NCBI GenBank assembly: GCA_013365325.1
Contig: JABVXV010000065.1
Coordinates: forward strand, 1-64,000
DNA: 64,000 nucleotides
Origin: Dipetalonema caudispina
Taxonomy: Eukaryota; Nematoda; Chromadorea; Rhabditida; Onchocercidae
Reading direction: 5' to 3'
In this document: one piece after another, positions 52,501-64,000 of the stretch
Numbering within the stretch: the first letter of the stretch is position 1
How the letters are laid out: each line of letters starts with the position of its first letter
Translations under genes and position numbers: made by a program
The notes under the pieces: generated by a model
Told to the model about the DNA's origin: nothing
Seen by the model: the letters and a program-made list of their open reading frames with translations, nothing else
Database searches by the model: none

Positions 52501-55500
52501 ATAGTATATGTTTAATTTGTGTTTATATAGGAATTCGGAAGTAATCAGAAAGTTCTAAATTAAATCTGACAGATCTTACACTGTTGGCATTATCGTCCAA
52601 ATTTTCTGTAGTTTTAGAAGCAGATTAACTCCATCTGTTTGATACCCTACATCAGTTTTGATGTTTCCGAAGATTTGCACACTAGTGATTATTATAAATT
52701 GCCGAAATTTATATGCTTTTTTGCAAATTAATCTTCTAAAGTTGAAGACTTTATATATACTTTTTTACCAAATTCGAAAACTATTTCAGATTCTTAAAAT
52801 AAACTTGATTTGTTTTGTAGTGAATTAAAATATTCCACAAAGTTAAAAGTTAATTCATGAGTCATTAGGGATGTTTTATTTTAAAGAAAAAAAAATCCAA
52901 ATTCACACATATAAACTTGAGCATAGCTTATTTAATTTGATTATGCTGACTAATTATAGGAATATTTGAAGTATAATTGACTGCTTTAAAATGCTCTAAA
53001 ATGTACCTGCATCCGTATTAATTAGTTTCGTATAGTACTGTCATTGTATGTACCTAATTCACTGCGTTTTTTGCAGAGTAAACCACCGAGAGATTGGTCA
53101 GTACCACCACGAGTTACGGATGATTCTGTTGCATACATCGAATATACTACAGATAAAGAAGGTAGTGTGAAAGGTGTATGCATCACTCGGCAGGCTTTAT
53201 TATCGCATTGCAGGTATGCTTAACTGGAATGTTTGTTTTTCGAGTCACATTTTAATGCATGCATATATATTTCAATTTAATTTATTTGCTTCAGATCTTT
53301 AACATTGGCAATGAATTATTCGGAGTCAGATACGATGGTATCGGTTCTTGATTTCAAACGTGAAGCAGGCTTATGGCATTCCATTTTAGCGGTTTGTCGT
53401 TTAATTTTTGACGTTTAATTTTTCCTACACCATTGTTTTTCCATTTCTACTCAATTAATAGTGACGTTGATTGGTTTGCTTATTTAAAACATAAAGTTAA
53501 TTGTGAATCTTTTGTAAGCTACGTGTAATTATTGGTTTCAGAGCGTATTTTCTGGTTTACGTGTTATTTTTGTTCCATATTCATTGATGAAAATCAATCC
53601 GGCATCGTGGATGTTAATGGTTACAAAATATCAAGGTAAAAAAAATATTGTTTTTTTTGTGAATGAAAAACCAGAAGAAATCACTTCGTAGGCAATTAAA
53701 TTTTATTAATATTTCATTTTATTAGAGATTTTTAGTAAAGAAAATTGAGTTCTATTGATGTTATAACATTTTTTGCAAGCAAACGCTAATATTACACCAC
53801 TTTTGTTTCACTTTAGCAAAAACAGCTTTGGTAAAATCACGTGATTTACATTGGGGTTTATTGGCAACTCGTGATCATAAGGAAATTAATTTATCGTCGC
53901 TTCGTTCAATTTTGGTAGCTGATGGAGCAAATCCATGGTCATTATCATCCTGTGATCAATTTGCATCGATTTTCCAATCACGCGGCTTAAGACCTAATGC
54001 AGTTTGCCCATGTGCTGGTTCTTCTGAAACTGGTACTGTATCCTTGCGAAGGTTTGGTTTTTTCTTTTTTCTTTCTCTCTTTTTGCATCGATCAGTAGTG
54101 ATATGTTATAAATGTGGTAATGAACATCAAATGAAAAGCACTGGTACTACATGATAAAATCTTTCACACTAACTATTAGTAATCAACTTTTTCGATATCT
54201 TACAGTTATTTCAAGTTATTTTTTTTTTTTGTATACGTTTAGTAACATAAGTTTCACTTAATAATTTTTACATATTCGCTTATGTATCATATAAAAATGA
54301 CGTTTTCTGTTTCTGTTACAGGCCGTGTACTGACGAAAGTCTTCATAATTCTGGTCGTGGTGTCCTGTCGATGTCTGCTTTGAGCCATTCGGTAGTCCGC
54401 ATAGATCAGGAAAATTCATTAACATCATTAACTTTACAGGTAAAAATAAATTAGCTTATTTGAATTCCGTCTGTTAAGCTCTTTATTCCTGAAATAGTTA
54501 TTAAGTAAAATAAATTTAATTTTAGGATGCTGGTCAGGTAATTACTGGTGGTGTTGTTGTTGTTGTTAAACTTTCTGGACCACCACGACTATGTATGGCT
54601 GATGAAGTTGGTGAAATTTGTTTGTATGCACACAGCACAGGTTCTGCTTATTGGGGTTTGGATGGTTTATCAGCCAGTACTTTCAAGGTTCAAAAAATTT
54701 GCAGCTTTCTTTTCTTAACCTATGATGTGATGACTTATGCATTAAGCTGATTTTCATTTTTTAGTTATTTTAAATGAAATTTGAAGCGAAATATCAATTT
54801 TCACTTTTCCCAACATTTTTTATAATTTATTTTATATTAGTTCTCATTACTGAACCCAAGATTGATTTTATGAAATTAAAATTTTTTTAAGTCAATCTCC
54901 ATTATAGGTGGAACCATTGGGTAATGATGATAAGCCATTGGGACCAGTGCCGTATGTTCGCAGTGGATTGCTAGGATTTCTTGGACCGGTAATCTGTTTC
55001 TTGAAAATTAAATTAATGGGTCATTTTTATATTTCAATTAAGTTTTCATTGCAATTCACAAAATTTAAATTCCAGAATGGTTTGATTTTTGTGGTAGGTA
55101 ATCGTAATTCTCAAATGTATGTATCAGGCCGACAACATGGTGCTGATGATTTGATTGCCACAGCACTAGCTGTTGAACCAATGAAATTTATTTATCGAGG
55201 TTTGTTGTTTGGAATCATTGCAATTTTTAATATGAATTTAAAATTAACTCAAGTTTTTTTAATGTCTTTTTTCATATTCTTGAATTAGCTTTAAATTTTT
55301 ATTCATTTAAAAATTTTGGTTGTGTTTCAAGGGCGTAAGGAAAACCTGTCAGTATTTAGAGCAAAGAACAATTACCTTTTATAAATATGAACTTCTAACA
55401 GTGACATACAGTAAGTGACGATCTTCGTCAAAAATTTTGAGAAGGATATGTAATTAAAAGTAGTTGCTTGCAGGGCGGATCGCTGTATTTTCTGTGAATG

Positions 55501-58500
55501 TTCTACGAGATGAACGGATATGCATCGTTGCTGAGCAGAAACCCGGCGTATCTGAGGAAGATTCTTTCAGTGTAATAAAATTTGTTTACTTTCTCTTGTT
55601 AAAATTTTGACGTGTACAACATACGAATTTTTGTTTCTGGAATGTTAAAAAATAAGGAAGACAAACTGTTGATTTGACTTGGAAAATAAGGCAAACTGTC
55701 GACATTCACTTGGATTTCGCGTCGAATTTTCTGTGATATTACTTGATAAGTCCTGTAGTGGATGACATTTTCAGATTTCTCAACTATTATTAGGACTGTT
55801 ATAGCAGCAAGGATTAGGCTATTAACTTCATTTGTTATAGGATAAGTTCCCAATATCTGTTTTACACTTGCTTTGTATTACGCTTACTTTAAATCATTCT
55901 AAATCTAATTTCAGTGGATGAGTCGCGTACTGCAAGCAATTGATAGTATTCATCAAGTGGGAATTTATTGTTTGGCTCTCGTACCATCCAATCAGTTACC
56001 GAAGGTAAATTTTCAAAGAAAGGAAACTTCAGAATAAGATTTCCCTAAATGCAAAAATTTTTAAATATTCTTTTGCACAGTTGATGGTTAAGTACATAAG
56101 TAAGTCGTTCCTTATTCTTGAGAGGGGACTCTATACTCTCTTCAGTAATATTAACTACTCTTTCTTTACTAGTAAGTAAAACGCTGAAATTAATTTGAAA
56201 ATCTTATTAGTACTGTAAGATTCAAAGATGAAACATCCAGAAATAAATAGAATCATATTAGATTTTTCTAGAGAATGGAATTTCTAATGATGGCGATAAA
56301 TGAATCTCAAAGTATTTCAGACGCCATTGGGTGGTATCCATGTATCGGAAACACGACAGCGATTCATCGACGGTGTTTTGCATCCAACAACCCTGCTGAT
56401 GTGTCCCCATACTTGTGTAATAAATTTGCCGAAACCTCGCGAACAACAGTGTGATGTTGGACCAGCAGCTATGTTTGTTGGTAATATTGTTCAAGGTGTA
56501 CGAATTGCTGCTGCCAAGGGGAGACAGATTAATGCAGACGATGAAAAGGTTAATTTATGTCTTGGAATCTGATTTACATTATTTGCGCATGACCATAGTA
56601 ATATATTACAATTTTATTTGTTGGTGTGGCTCAAAATTGTCAATAATTAAAAAATTCCAATTATTAGATGTTCGAAATTTTCTTATATTCTTCAGTAAAA
56701 TTTGGCTATAAAAATACAATTATTGTGTGCATAATACGCTTATTGCAGGTGACTAGTTTGATGGAAGTTCTGCGGCAGCGTTCCCAAACATCTCCTGATC
56801 ACTTACTATTCACTCTAATGAATTCACGTGGAGCGGAGACGGAAAGTATAACCTGTGCTCAATTGCTAAAAAGAGCAGAGCGAATCGGTTCGATGTTAAC
56901 TGATAAGGGAAGGTTGAATCCAGGCGAACACGTTGCTTTGATTTTCCCACCTGGTATTGATTTGATTGCAGCCTTTTATGGATGTCAGGCAGCAGGTGCG
57001 TTGATACTGATAATTTGCTTTGAAATAACCCAATTTAAATAGAAAATTTGACTTGACAAGAACAAATTTTCTTTTAGTATTATCGTATGCAAAATTTGCT
57101 AGCGGCGCTGAAACTCAGCACTTATTAGGTTGAACTGCTGATTTAGGTGTAATTTTAACTAAAATTTGAAAAATAATTGATCTTGAAATACAAGCATGTG
57201 ATTTGGCGGAACATTTTGACATTTGGCATTATGAGTTTCTTTTCGGAATTCCATATAAAGCTGTGATCAGTATGTAGTGGCATCACTGGAGAAATGGATG
57301 ACTCTGTCAATGCTAGAATAACTGTTGGAAATTTCATTTACAAATGTTAAGATGACTTCCAAATGTATAGTGGAGTGTTTTAGTTGGTATTATTTCTTAT
57401 TAAATTAAGTTATATTAAAGGACTAGTACCCGTTTGTATACGACCACCACATCCGCATAATCTCCAAATAACTTTACCGACAGTGCGGATGATTGTAGAT
57501 GTCTCAAAAGCAGTTGCAGTGATCTCAACTTCGGCTTTAATTAAACTACTCAAATGCAAAGAAGCTTCCTTGAGGATTGATGCAAAGGTAAATTTACTTT
57601 TGATATCTATTTACCTTTTATAGGAAACTCTGGAACAAGTAATATATGCAAGAAAGTAAATCAAGTAGCTAGAACGATGCAAAGAACATTTCAGGCATGG
57701 CCTACAATTTTGGATGTAGATGATCTTCCATCACTTAGCAAGAAAAAGTGGGAATCCGAGTCTTTTGAGAGAAAATCAACCGATGTTTGTTATCTGGTGA
57801 GAAAGTACTACTATTAGAATAATTGATGAATTTGTTGATTACTTCCAGGATTTGTTGAATGGATCAGATTCCTATTACAGTGTTACTATTTGCTAGAAAT
57901 GAATTGCGTTTGATAGTTTGTTTAAAAATTTCAGGATTTCTCGGTAAGTACTACAGGACAGCTAGCAGGGATCGTTGTCAGTATCGCTGGTGCTGCAGCA
58001 TTATGTAGGAGCTTAAAAGTAGCGTGTGAATTATATCCGTCACGACATATCACTTTGTGCCTTGATCCATATTGCGGTCTTGGATTAACACTTTGGTGTC
58101 TGTCTGGGTAAATTTATTTACTTCAGTTGTTTTCGTTACTATCATTTCATTTCGTTGTGAAAGTAGCCATCTCACGTGATATTCTTCTGTTTAATTGCTC
58201 TTCCATTTATCTATCTCCACGTTAATATTCAATTTAGATATTATATCGTTGTAAATCTTATAGATTAATAATGCATTGCTAAACTATTTCTCCTACACTG
58301 ATACATTTGACTGCGAATTTCATCATGAGAATTGCATCTGCCCTTGTAATGTGTCGCCTAATGATGTTACGGTAAAAAAAGTACTGGGTTGTATAACTTT
58401 CATTTCAGCGTTTATTCCGGTCATCATTCATTGTTAATTCCTCCAGCAGAAGTTGAGCAAAATGCTGCCTTATGGTTGACAGCAGTTTCACAGCGAAAAG

Positions 58501-61500
58501 GTTTTTAGCTCTTATCTCTTATTTTTTTTTTACTTTTGTCGATGCGAATTAGATTTTTAAAAAAAATTCTATCTCTATCATAACACTGGTTATCTTATGG
58601 AGAACATTTTTAAATTTGATAATAGACTGAGAAAAATAGTTGACGATTAGAATAGTTAAGTAGATCTCTTTCAAGTGATATACATACGCTGAAATCTAAT
58701 ATTTTAAATCACTTCTAGAAAATGCACATTTTTAGAAACAACCGTATGCATTTGCATTATAATTGCTGGGATTATTTTAATATTTTAATCAAATCTTACG
58801 CATATTAATAATACCTTGCTAACATATTTAAATAACAATTTGATATTTCAGTTCGTGATACGTTTTGTTCTTATGGTGTAATGGAACTTTGTGTTCGAGA
58901 ATTAGCACCTCAGATTTCGCTTCTGAAAGAGAAAGGTGTTTCACTTTCATGGTAAGTGTACGGCAGTTTTTTTTTTTTTCTTAGTTAGATTGGATTTTGG
59001 AAATTTTGAAATTATCTAAAGTTTTCTTTATATAATTGCCTTCTTAAATACCCTACGTTTGTATGCATGAAGCAACTTCAAGATATAATTTGAGTTTAGC
59101 TAAATTTATATTACTCTATAACTTTCTTAAATATATAAACCATGTTTATCCTCCTACTAATCAAGTCCTACTCTTGCTATATGTAATCATGTGGAAAAAT
59201 ATATCATTACATAGACAGCACATGAACGGTATATGAAATTTCAAGCATTCAATGCGTTTGCATAAATTTTTGTTGTAGTGTGCGGACTTGTGTTGTGGTT
59301 GCTGAGGAACGACCACGAGTTGCTTTATGTGCGGCATTTTCTAAGCTCTTTGCACCTCTGGGTCTTAATTCGCGTGCAGTGTCCACATCATTCGGTTGTC
59401 GGGTATTGTGTCTTTTTTTATTGAATTTTAGACTCTTTTCTTTTTTTTTTTTTTGCTAAATAAATAAAGTTTTTGATGAAAAATAGATTAAACTATACTT
59501 TGGAAGTATATTTCATAGGTATATATGTGTTTCACTTTTTAGATGTTTAACAAATTGCATCAAAATTCTAGATCGTTCCCAATTTTCGGTAATTTTGTGT
59601 TATTTTGAGTTGTTTTAGTATTGCTTCAGCGATACTGATTGTCGTTTGCTGTTAAACATTGCAGCAATTTATTTAACTAGATTATTTTAATTTCTTTGAC
59701 TCCATTTTTTTTGAAAAATTTATTTTAATCTATAGGTCAACACGGCAATCTGTATGCAAGGAGCAGCGAGTCCGGATCCGGCAACAGTATACGTTGATGC
59801 ACGAGCACTGCGTAATGATCGTGTAACTCTTGTTGAAAAGGGTGCACCACACAGTATAGCATTAATGGAAAGTGGAAAAGTATATTTTCTTCCATTTTTG
59901 AATGATCAAATTTTGCACTGTTAAAATTACACATTGGTGATATACCAATAATTTATGCTTCAGCGTACAAGAAGTACTTAACTGTGATAGATTAAAATTA
60001 AATGATTCATTTTAGTTGTTACCTGGTGTAGAAGTCGTAATTGCAAATCCTGAAACTAGAGGTCAGTGTGCCGATTCACATTTGGGTGAAATTTGGGTTG
60101 GATGTTCACATAATGCAGTTGGTTATTTCACGTTGTATGGTGAAGAAGCATTACATACTGATCACTTTAATGCAAGGTAATGTTTATAACTTTTTGAATT
60201 GAACTATGGGTAGATAATAATATTTATTAACTAATACACATCTATTAGATTATTTATACAATTAATTTTATCATCATTTTATTTATTTCTCATTCTTTTG
60301 TTATCAGCTAATTTATTTTAAAATTGTATGTATTATTAGCATTAGTTTAACTTCTCCTAGATTGTTTTAAAATGAATATTGTGATATTAGATACTGCTTC
60401 AGCTTAATTAATTAGTGATTTATACTATGTTTTATGATTTTGCTACCACCTCATTTCTTACTTATTTTTAATATTACAATATTCTTTTATTTCTTTTTAC
60501 ACTCGTAACTATTTCAACGTTAGATAGCAATTTAGTTAGCAGCAATTTCATTAACTAATAAAATCCAAAGATAATTGTAAGTTTAGATTAGATTTGGTAT
60601 GTGAATGTTAAGTGTGGGAACTTGGACGTACGATATATTAGCAGAAATAATAAAAGAAGATGCTTTACCAACTGTTTCCATTTAATAGACGTTTTTTGCG
60701 TTTTGGTTTGTATCGATCAGACTTGCATAGCTGCTTCTATATATAATGTACCAGTTTCAATACGGAGAGCCACGTTGTATACGTTTATTTTCAGGCTAAC
60801 AACTGGTGACACTCTTAAACGTTTTGCACGTACGGGTTATTTGGGTTTTCTTCGACGAACACAGTCCATAACAGCTGATGGAGGTCAATTTTTTCTTCCA
60901 TAGTTTTTTAATGGCTATTTAAACTTGTTCAAAATTTTGAACTTCACTTATCTGTTCAACGTTGGAGTAAGGAAAACCACAATTCATTATGTTGAAAGAC
61001 CAAAGCGAAAATGAATGATTGATTTTTGATTTTTTCGATTAGAAAAAATTTCGTGAAAATGAGTTTTAATGAAAGCGCTTACAAAACTTAAACTATTTCC
61101 GGACTTAATAGTACTCGTGAAATGTTATATGTTTGAAACTTTCATCGTACTTGAACGTCATGTTTTCTAAGTTAGCTTGATTCCATTGAAAGTCGTAAAC
61201 TTGCTGGTCAACATAATTGCATGAGAAAGGAAGTTGTGTTGTTGCAGAATTACACGATGCAGTATTTGTTGTTGGTGCATTGGATGAAGCATTGATGTTA
61301 CGTGGAATGAGATATCATCCGGTGGATATCGAAGCAACCGTAATACGAGCGCATCGGAAAATTTCGGAATGGTTAGTGCTGCTGCTATTTAGCAATCTAA
61401 AGTTTCATCCAATTTTCCTTAATTGTTATTTATATGAGATTTGAAACACAATTGTAATGGGTATTTTTGCTACTATGGATATATCAAAGTGTTAGTTTTT

Positions 61501-62170
61501 AGAGTGAATTGGCTTGCAAAGAATTTTAAACTTTTGGCGCAGTACTCCAAAATACATCATTTTTCTTTTCGCCATATGTTGTATCGGTGAGGGAAAGAAA
61601 TAGGCTTGAATATAATCTCTTGCAGTATTTTATATTTCTATATTATGGAAATTTTAACACGGTAACGAAGTAAATTAACTTGTCACTAATCATATGAATT
61701 CGATTCTTGAGTGAGGCGATAACTTCAACTTCTCTGGAATGCTGTTGATGATAATTTTAGTACCACAAGGGCATAAGTGATCTATCTTTTGTTGACTGAC
61801 GGATGATCAACAATGAACATGTTTTGATAGAATAATTTCAAATCTAACAGAAAGAAAGGGACTACTCAGAATTTGAAATTATTATTTACTGTTTATAATG
61901 AATAAGGAAAATTTCAGTGCCGTATTCACATGGACACATCTATTGGTTGTGGTTGCCGAAACGGAAAGTGCGGAATCAGAAGCATTAGATTTAGTACCAG
62001 CCATAACATCTGCTGTGCTGGAAGAGCATCATTTGATCGTAGGTGTTGTGGTAATTGTTGATCCTGGAGTGGTACCTATAAACAGTCGAGGAGAAAAGCA
62101 GCGAATGCATTTACGAGATGCTTTCTTAAAAGATATGCTTGATCCCATTTATGTTGCTTACAACATGTAA
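43529..62170 (+). CDS. dip-2: Disco-interacting protein 2 (DIP2), complete
   Basis: DIP2 proteins carry a DMAP1-binding domain and two fatty-acyl-AMP-ligase-like domains. They are linked to neuronal branching/regeneration and, in yeast and flies, to diacylglycerol homeostasis. I read 38 coding exons with consistent phases, 1613 residues: 43529-43610, 43881-43955, 44178-44264, 44896-44943, 45132-45176, 45249-45329, 45585-45704, 45905-45999, 46368-46554, 46952-47007, 50882-50939, 51132-51374, 51451-51566, 51812-51913, 52121-52327, 53077-53213, 53295-53391, 53542-53635, 53817-54051, 54322-54439, 54526-54687, 54908-54988, 55076-55199, 55474-55571, 55915-56004, 56321-56548, 56749-56995, 57421-57587, 57695-57796, 57935-58107, 58409-58500, 58852-58951, 59279-59402, 59736-59879, 60016-60176, 60795-60883, 61248-61371, 61918-62170. 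The DMAP1-binding domain is near 8-105 (LPSDVRERLAQLDLELSEGD), a KIQQL motif precedes RPKKKPL, and the two adenylate-forming domains span about 330-950 and 1020-1613. The A3-like loops are degenerate (YTTDKEGSVKG about 557-567; VSTTGQLAG about 1198-1206). The C-terminus GEKQRMHLRD...DPIYVAYNM is family-typical. Confidence 0.95.
47008..49965 (+). other. DIP2 intron 10, left part; possible internal promoter region
   Basis: This is the left 3 kb of the largest DIP2 intron (47008-50881). It is AT-rich with long T runs (near 48851 and 49119-49150) and a TA run near 48700. No exon was recognised before the acceptor at 49965. If the exon at 49994 is an alternative first exon, its promoter should be here. 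Confidence 0.5.
49953..49965 (+). promoter_or_regulatory. Candidate spliced-leader acceptor for alternative DIP2 transcript
   Basis: CTTCTCGCCTTCAG ends at 49965, 28 bases before an ATG at 49994. Cis-splicing from DIP2 exon 10 (phase 0) into this site would meet a TAA at 49978, and the ATG frame has a TGA at 49982. The site therefore makes sense only as a 5' end, i.e. trans-splicing. Inferred from motif and frame. Confidence 0.45.
49994..50939 (+). CDS. dip-2: Alternative DIP2 first exon with a unique ~296-residue N-terminus
   Basis: A 946-nt open frame starts at ATG 49994 and runs without a stop through the canonical acceptor at 50881, in the frame of exon 11 (RPKKKPLHEYYNDDDVELE), using the same donor at 50939. 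It would replace exons 1-10, and so the DMAP1-binding domain, by about 296 new residues, giving a 1617-residue isoform. The novel part is basic and Ser/Thr-rich (LRRKWESHAIDRRSKRFG, ESLNETFEAVLESLRRSLKK). It has balanced base composition over its first two thirds, unlike the surrounding intron. The last third (about 50662-50881) is more AT-rich and may be a removable intron: TTTCG|GTAGCT at 50661/50662 to TTTACAG, phase 0 on both sides. No domain recognised. Confidence 0.6.
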
Positions 62171-62242
62171 AAAATATGTAGGATGGTTCTAAATTAAATT
62201 TGAAGTAACGTAGTCAAAAAATATGAAATTACTAACAAAATC

Positions 62243-62248
62243 AATAAA
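62243..62248 (+). terminator. DIP2 polyadenylation signal (AATAAA)
   Basis: AAATCAATAAAATATG lies 73 bases after the TAA stop, a typical distance for a short nematode 3' UTR. Confidence 0.65.
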
Positions 62249-63700
62249 ATATGAGTAAGTGTAATTCAATTTATTTATGCACTTTTTTTGATAAATATGT
62301 TTAATTTTTGGTACCATTCGCATATTTTCTAATTAGCTATATTTTAATTGCTGTTATTGTATGTATCTTTTTCAAGTGAAATGTGAATAGTCTGAGAGGG
62401 AATGTTTTTCAAATTTAATATGATGGAAAATTCCATAAAATATCGAAAATTCTGCGAAAGTTAAATCTGCACTTTTATTCTTATAAAATTATAAAAATGA
62501 ATATTTGAAAGAAAGGGGAAAGAAATTTTTAGAAAATTTGTTTGAAAAAAAATTCTTTTTCCTCGGGAAATTTCAATAAATCTAGAACTTGAATAAAAAT
62601 ATCATGTTAGGAATAATATAAAATTATATATTTCAATTGTGAAATAATGTTTATACAATTTTGCATTGCTCATTTGCCAGTGTATTACCTAAAAAATTGT
62701 AAGATAAGAATATTGCCTCCTGGATTATTTCCAGTTTATTCTGCGTTAATTTGCATTACAAAATTTTCCATCTTTCTCTCCCTTCATTGCTCTAACTTTG
62801 AAAATTATTCCTGAACAATTTTGCAATGTAGTTATTTTTTCATTTTTTAATTACATAAATTTTATTGCTGCTAATAGATTTATTCTAATTATTGTTAATA
62901 TTAAAATCCTAATTGTATGTTTAGGGTGAGGAGAAACCGAAGACTAAATGTTAGTATGGCTTATAAAATATTGAAAAATTTCAATTTGATATTGGATTGA
63001 TTCGACTCATTAAATTAACAAGATTTGAAAATTTTCAATAATGAAATAATTGAACAGATGAACAAAAACGAATGCTTGAAAATGAAAAGTAATTTCAACT
63101 TTGTTAGCATTATTTTTAGGTAATCGAGTTTGCTAAAAGTGGGTTAGAATAAATCATTGGAGGTAATTTGGAATGAATAATGAGTATTAACAGTTAATTA
63201 TTTCATCGTGAAAATTCCAACAAGTAAATTTTAATTGGATTTATACTTTTTTTATTCAAAATCTACACCAAAATTGCTTCAATTAATAGAAATATTTTTT
63301 TTTTTTCATTTTGACATTATTTTCTACCTGTACTATCTAAATGCTTAAAATATTTTTATATTTGTTATATTATCATCAATTTACTTTATATCATTTATTG
63401 ATTAAATATTTTAGTACCACATGTGATATCCCATCCTGTATTGATTTTCATCATTGTAGGAAGATAGATGTATCAGTGATAGATAGATGATATTCAATTT
63501 CGTCTAGGTTACATCATTCGGGAAATATAACATTGGGATATAAGCTTTTAGGATTATTCTTACACTATGCTATAGTTTTGATGATTTTCCGATTCTTCTA
63601 GTTTTTGCAATTCCTATGGTTGTAGTATGATTCATTTCTCATTTAACAGTAGTAATTTCAAAATTCCAAATTATTTTCTAACAAGTAAATGGTTTCAGAA
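62249..63700. other. AT-rich DNA downstream of DIP2
   Basis: No coding exon, RNA gene or clear repeat was recognised on either strand. A short GATAGAT repeat is present near 63465-63488. Confidence 0.55.
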
Positions 63701-63792
<92 letters not shown>

Positions 63793-63804
63793 TATTATTA
63801 TCAC

Positions 63805-63859
<55 letters not shown>

Positions 63860-63913
63860 GTTATCACTATTATTACTATTATTATTGCTATTATTATTAC
63901 TATTAATATTATT
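63701..63913. repeat. Long (ATT)n microsatellite
   Basis: The ATT array is perfect for about 87 bases. After that it is broken by ACT, ATC and GTT variants up to about 63913. The poly-Leu and poly-Ile frames across it are artefacts. Confidence 0.95.
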
Positions 63914-64000
63914 ATCATTGCTTTCATTTTGGTTTTCAAATTTTTTAGATTTCGGAATATGACAATCATTTAGTTTTATAGAAATTACACTTTTCTTATT

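Noticed and set aside
63627..63973. Open frames of about 100 residues made of poly-Leu or poly-Ile on both strands
   Set aside because: They are translations of the ATT microsatellite and have no other coding character.

Overview
The window reads as nuclear DNA of a filarial nematode (Onchocercidae, spirurid clade). The reasons are AT-rich intergenic DNA, multi-exon genes with short introns and TTTCAG-type 3' splice sites, candidate trans-splice acceptors just upstream of start codons, long ATT/TAA and poly-T/A tracts, and a MIF-1 protein of the filarial type. I see no operon of bacterial type, Wolbachia insert, CRISPR array, rRNA or tRNA. Species is not determined.

Layout. (1) 1-12.9 kb, plus strand: the 3' two thirds of a polybromo (PBAF subunit) gene, with two BAH domains, an HMG box, two C2H2 fingers and the conserved C-terminal tail. 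The bromodomain exons lie left of the window. (2) 12.9-16.2 kb: convergent intergenic DNA with an ATT microsatellite and one copy of a 465-bp duplicated segment. (3) 16.2-17.7 kb, minus strand: a complete three-exon mif-1 gene (115 residues). (4) 17.7-31 kb: very AT-rich DNA without recognisable genes, holding the second 465-bp copy and an older dispersed repeat. (5) 31-36.5 kb, plus strand: a split gene that I infer from a signal-peptide exon and a cysteine-containing exon; no homologue recognised. (6) 36.5-43.5 kb: AT-rich DNA with a degenerate tandem array and a conspicuous cluster of ACGT tetramers. (7) 43.5-62.2 kb, plus strand: a complete DIP2 gene, which I reconstructed as 38 coding exons giving 1613 residues, with all splice phases consistent. 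An additional in-frame 946-nt exon begins inside its tenth intron and looks like an alternative first exon. (8) 62.2-64 kb: AT-rich DNA ending in an ATT microsatellite.

The genes are unrelated in function: chromatin remodelling (polybromo), a secreted or cytosolic tautomerase cytokine homologue (MIF-1), an unknown secreted protein, and an adenylate-forming-like lipid/neuronal regulator (DIP2). The observations most worth checking are the alternative DIP2 N-terminus, the secreted-protein gene and its phase-compatible junction to the DIP2 first exon, the near-identical 465-bp duplication, and the ACGT cluster. All exon boundaries were read by eye from splice motifs, phase and remembered family conservation; no database search was run.
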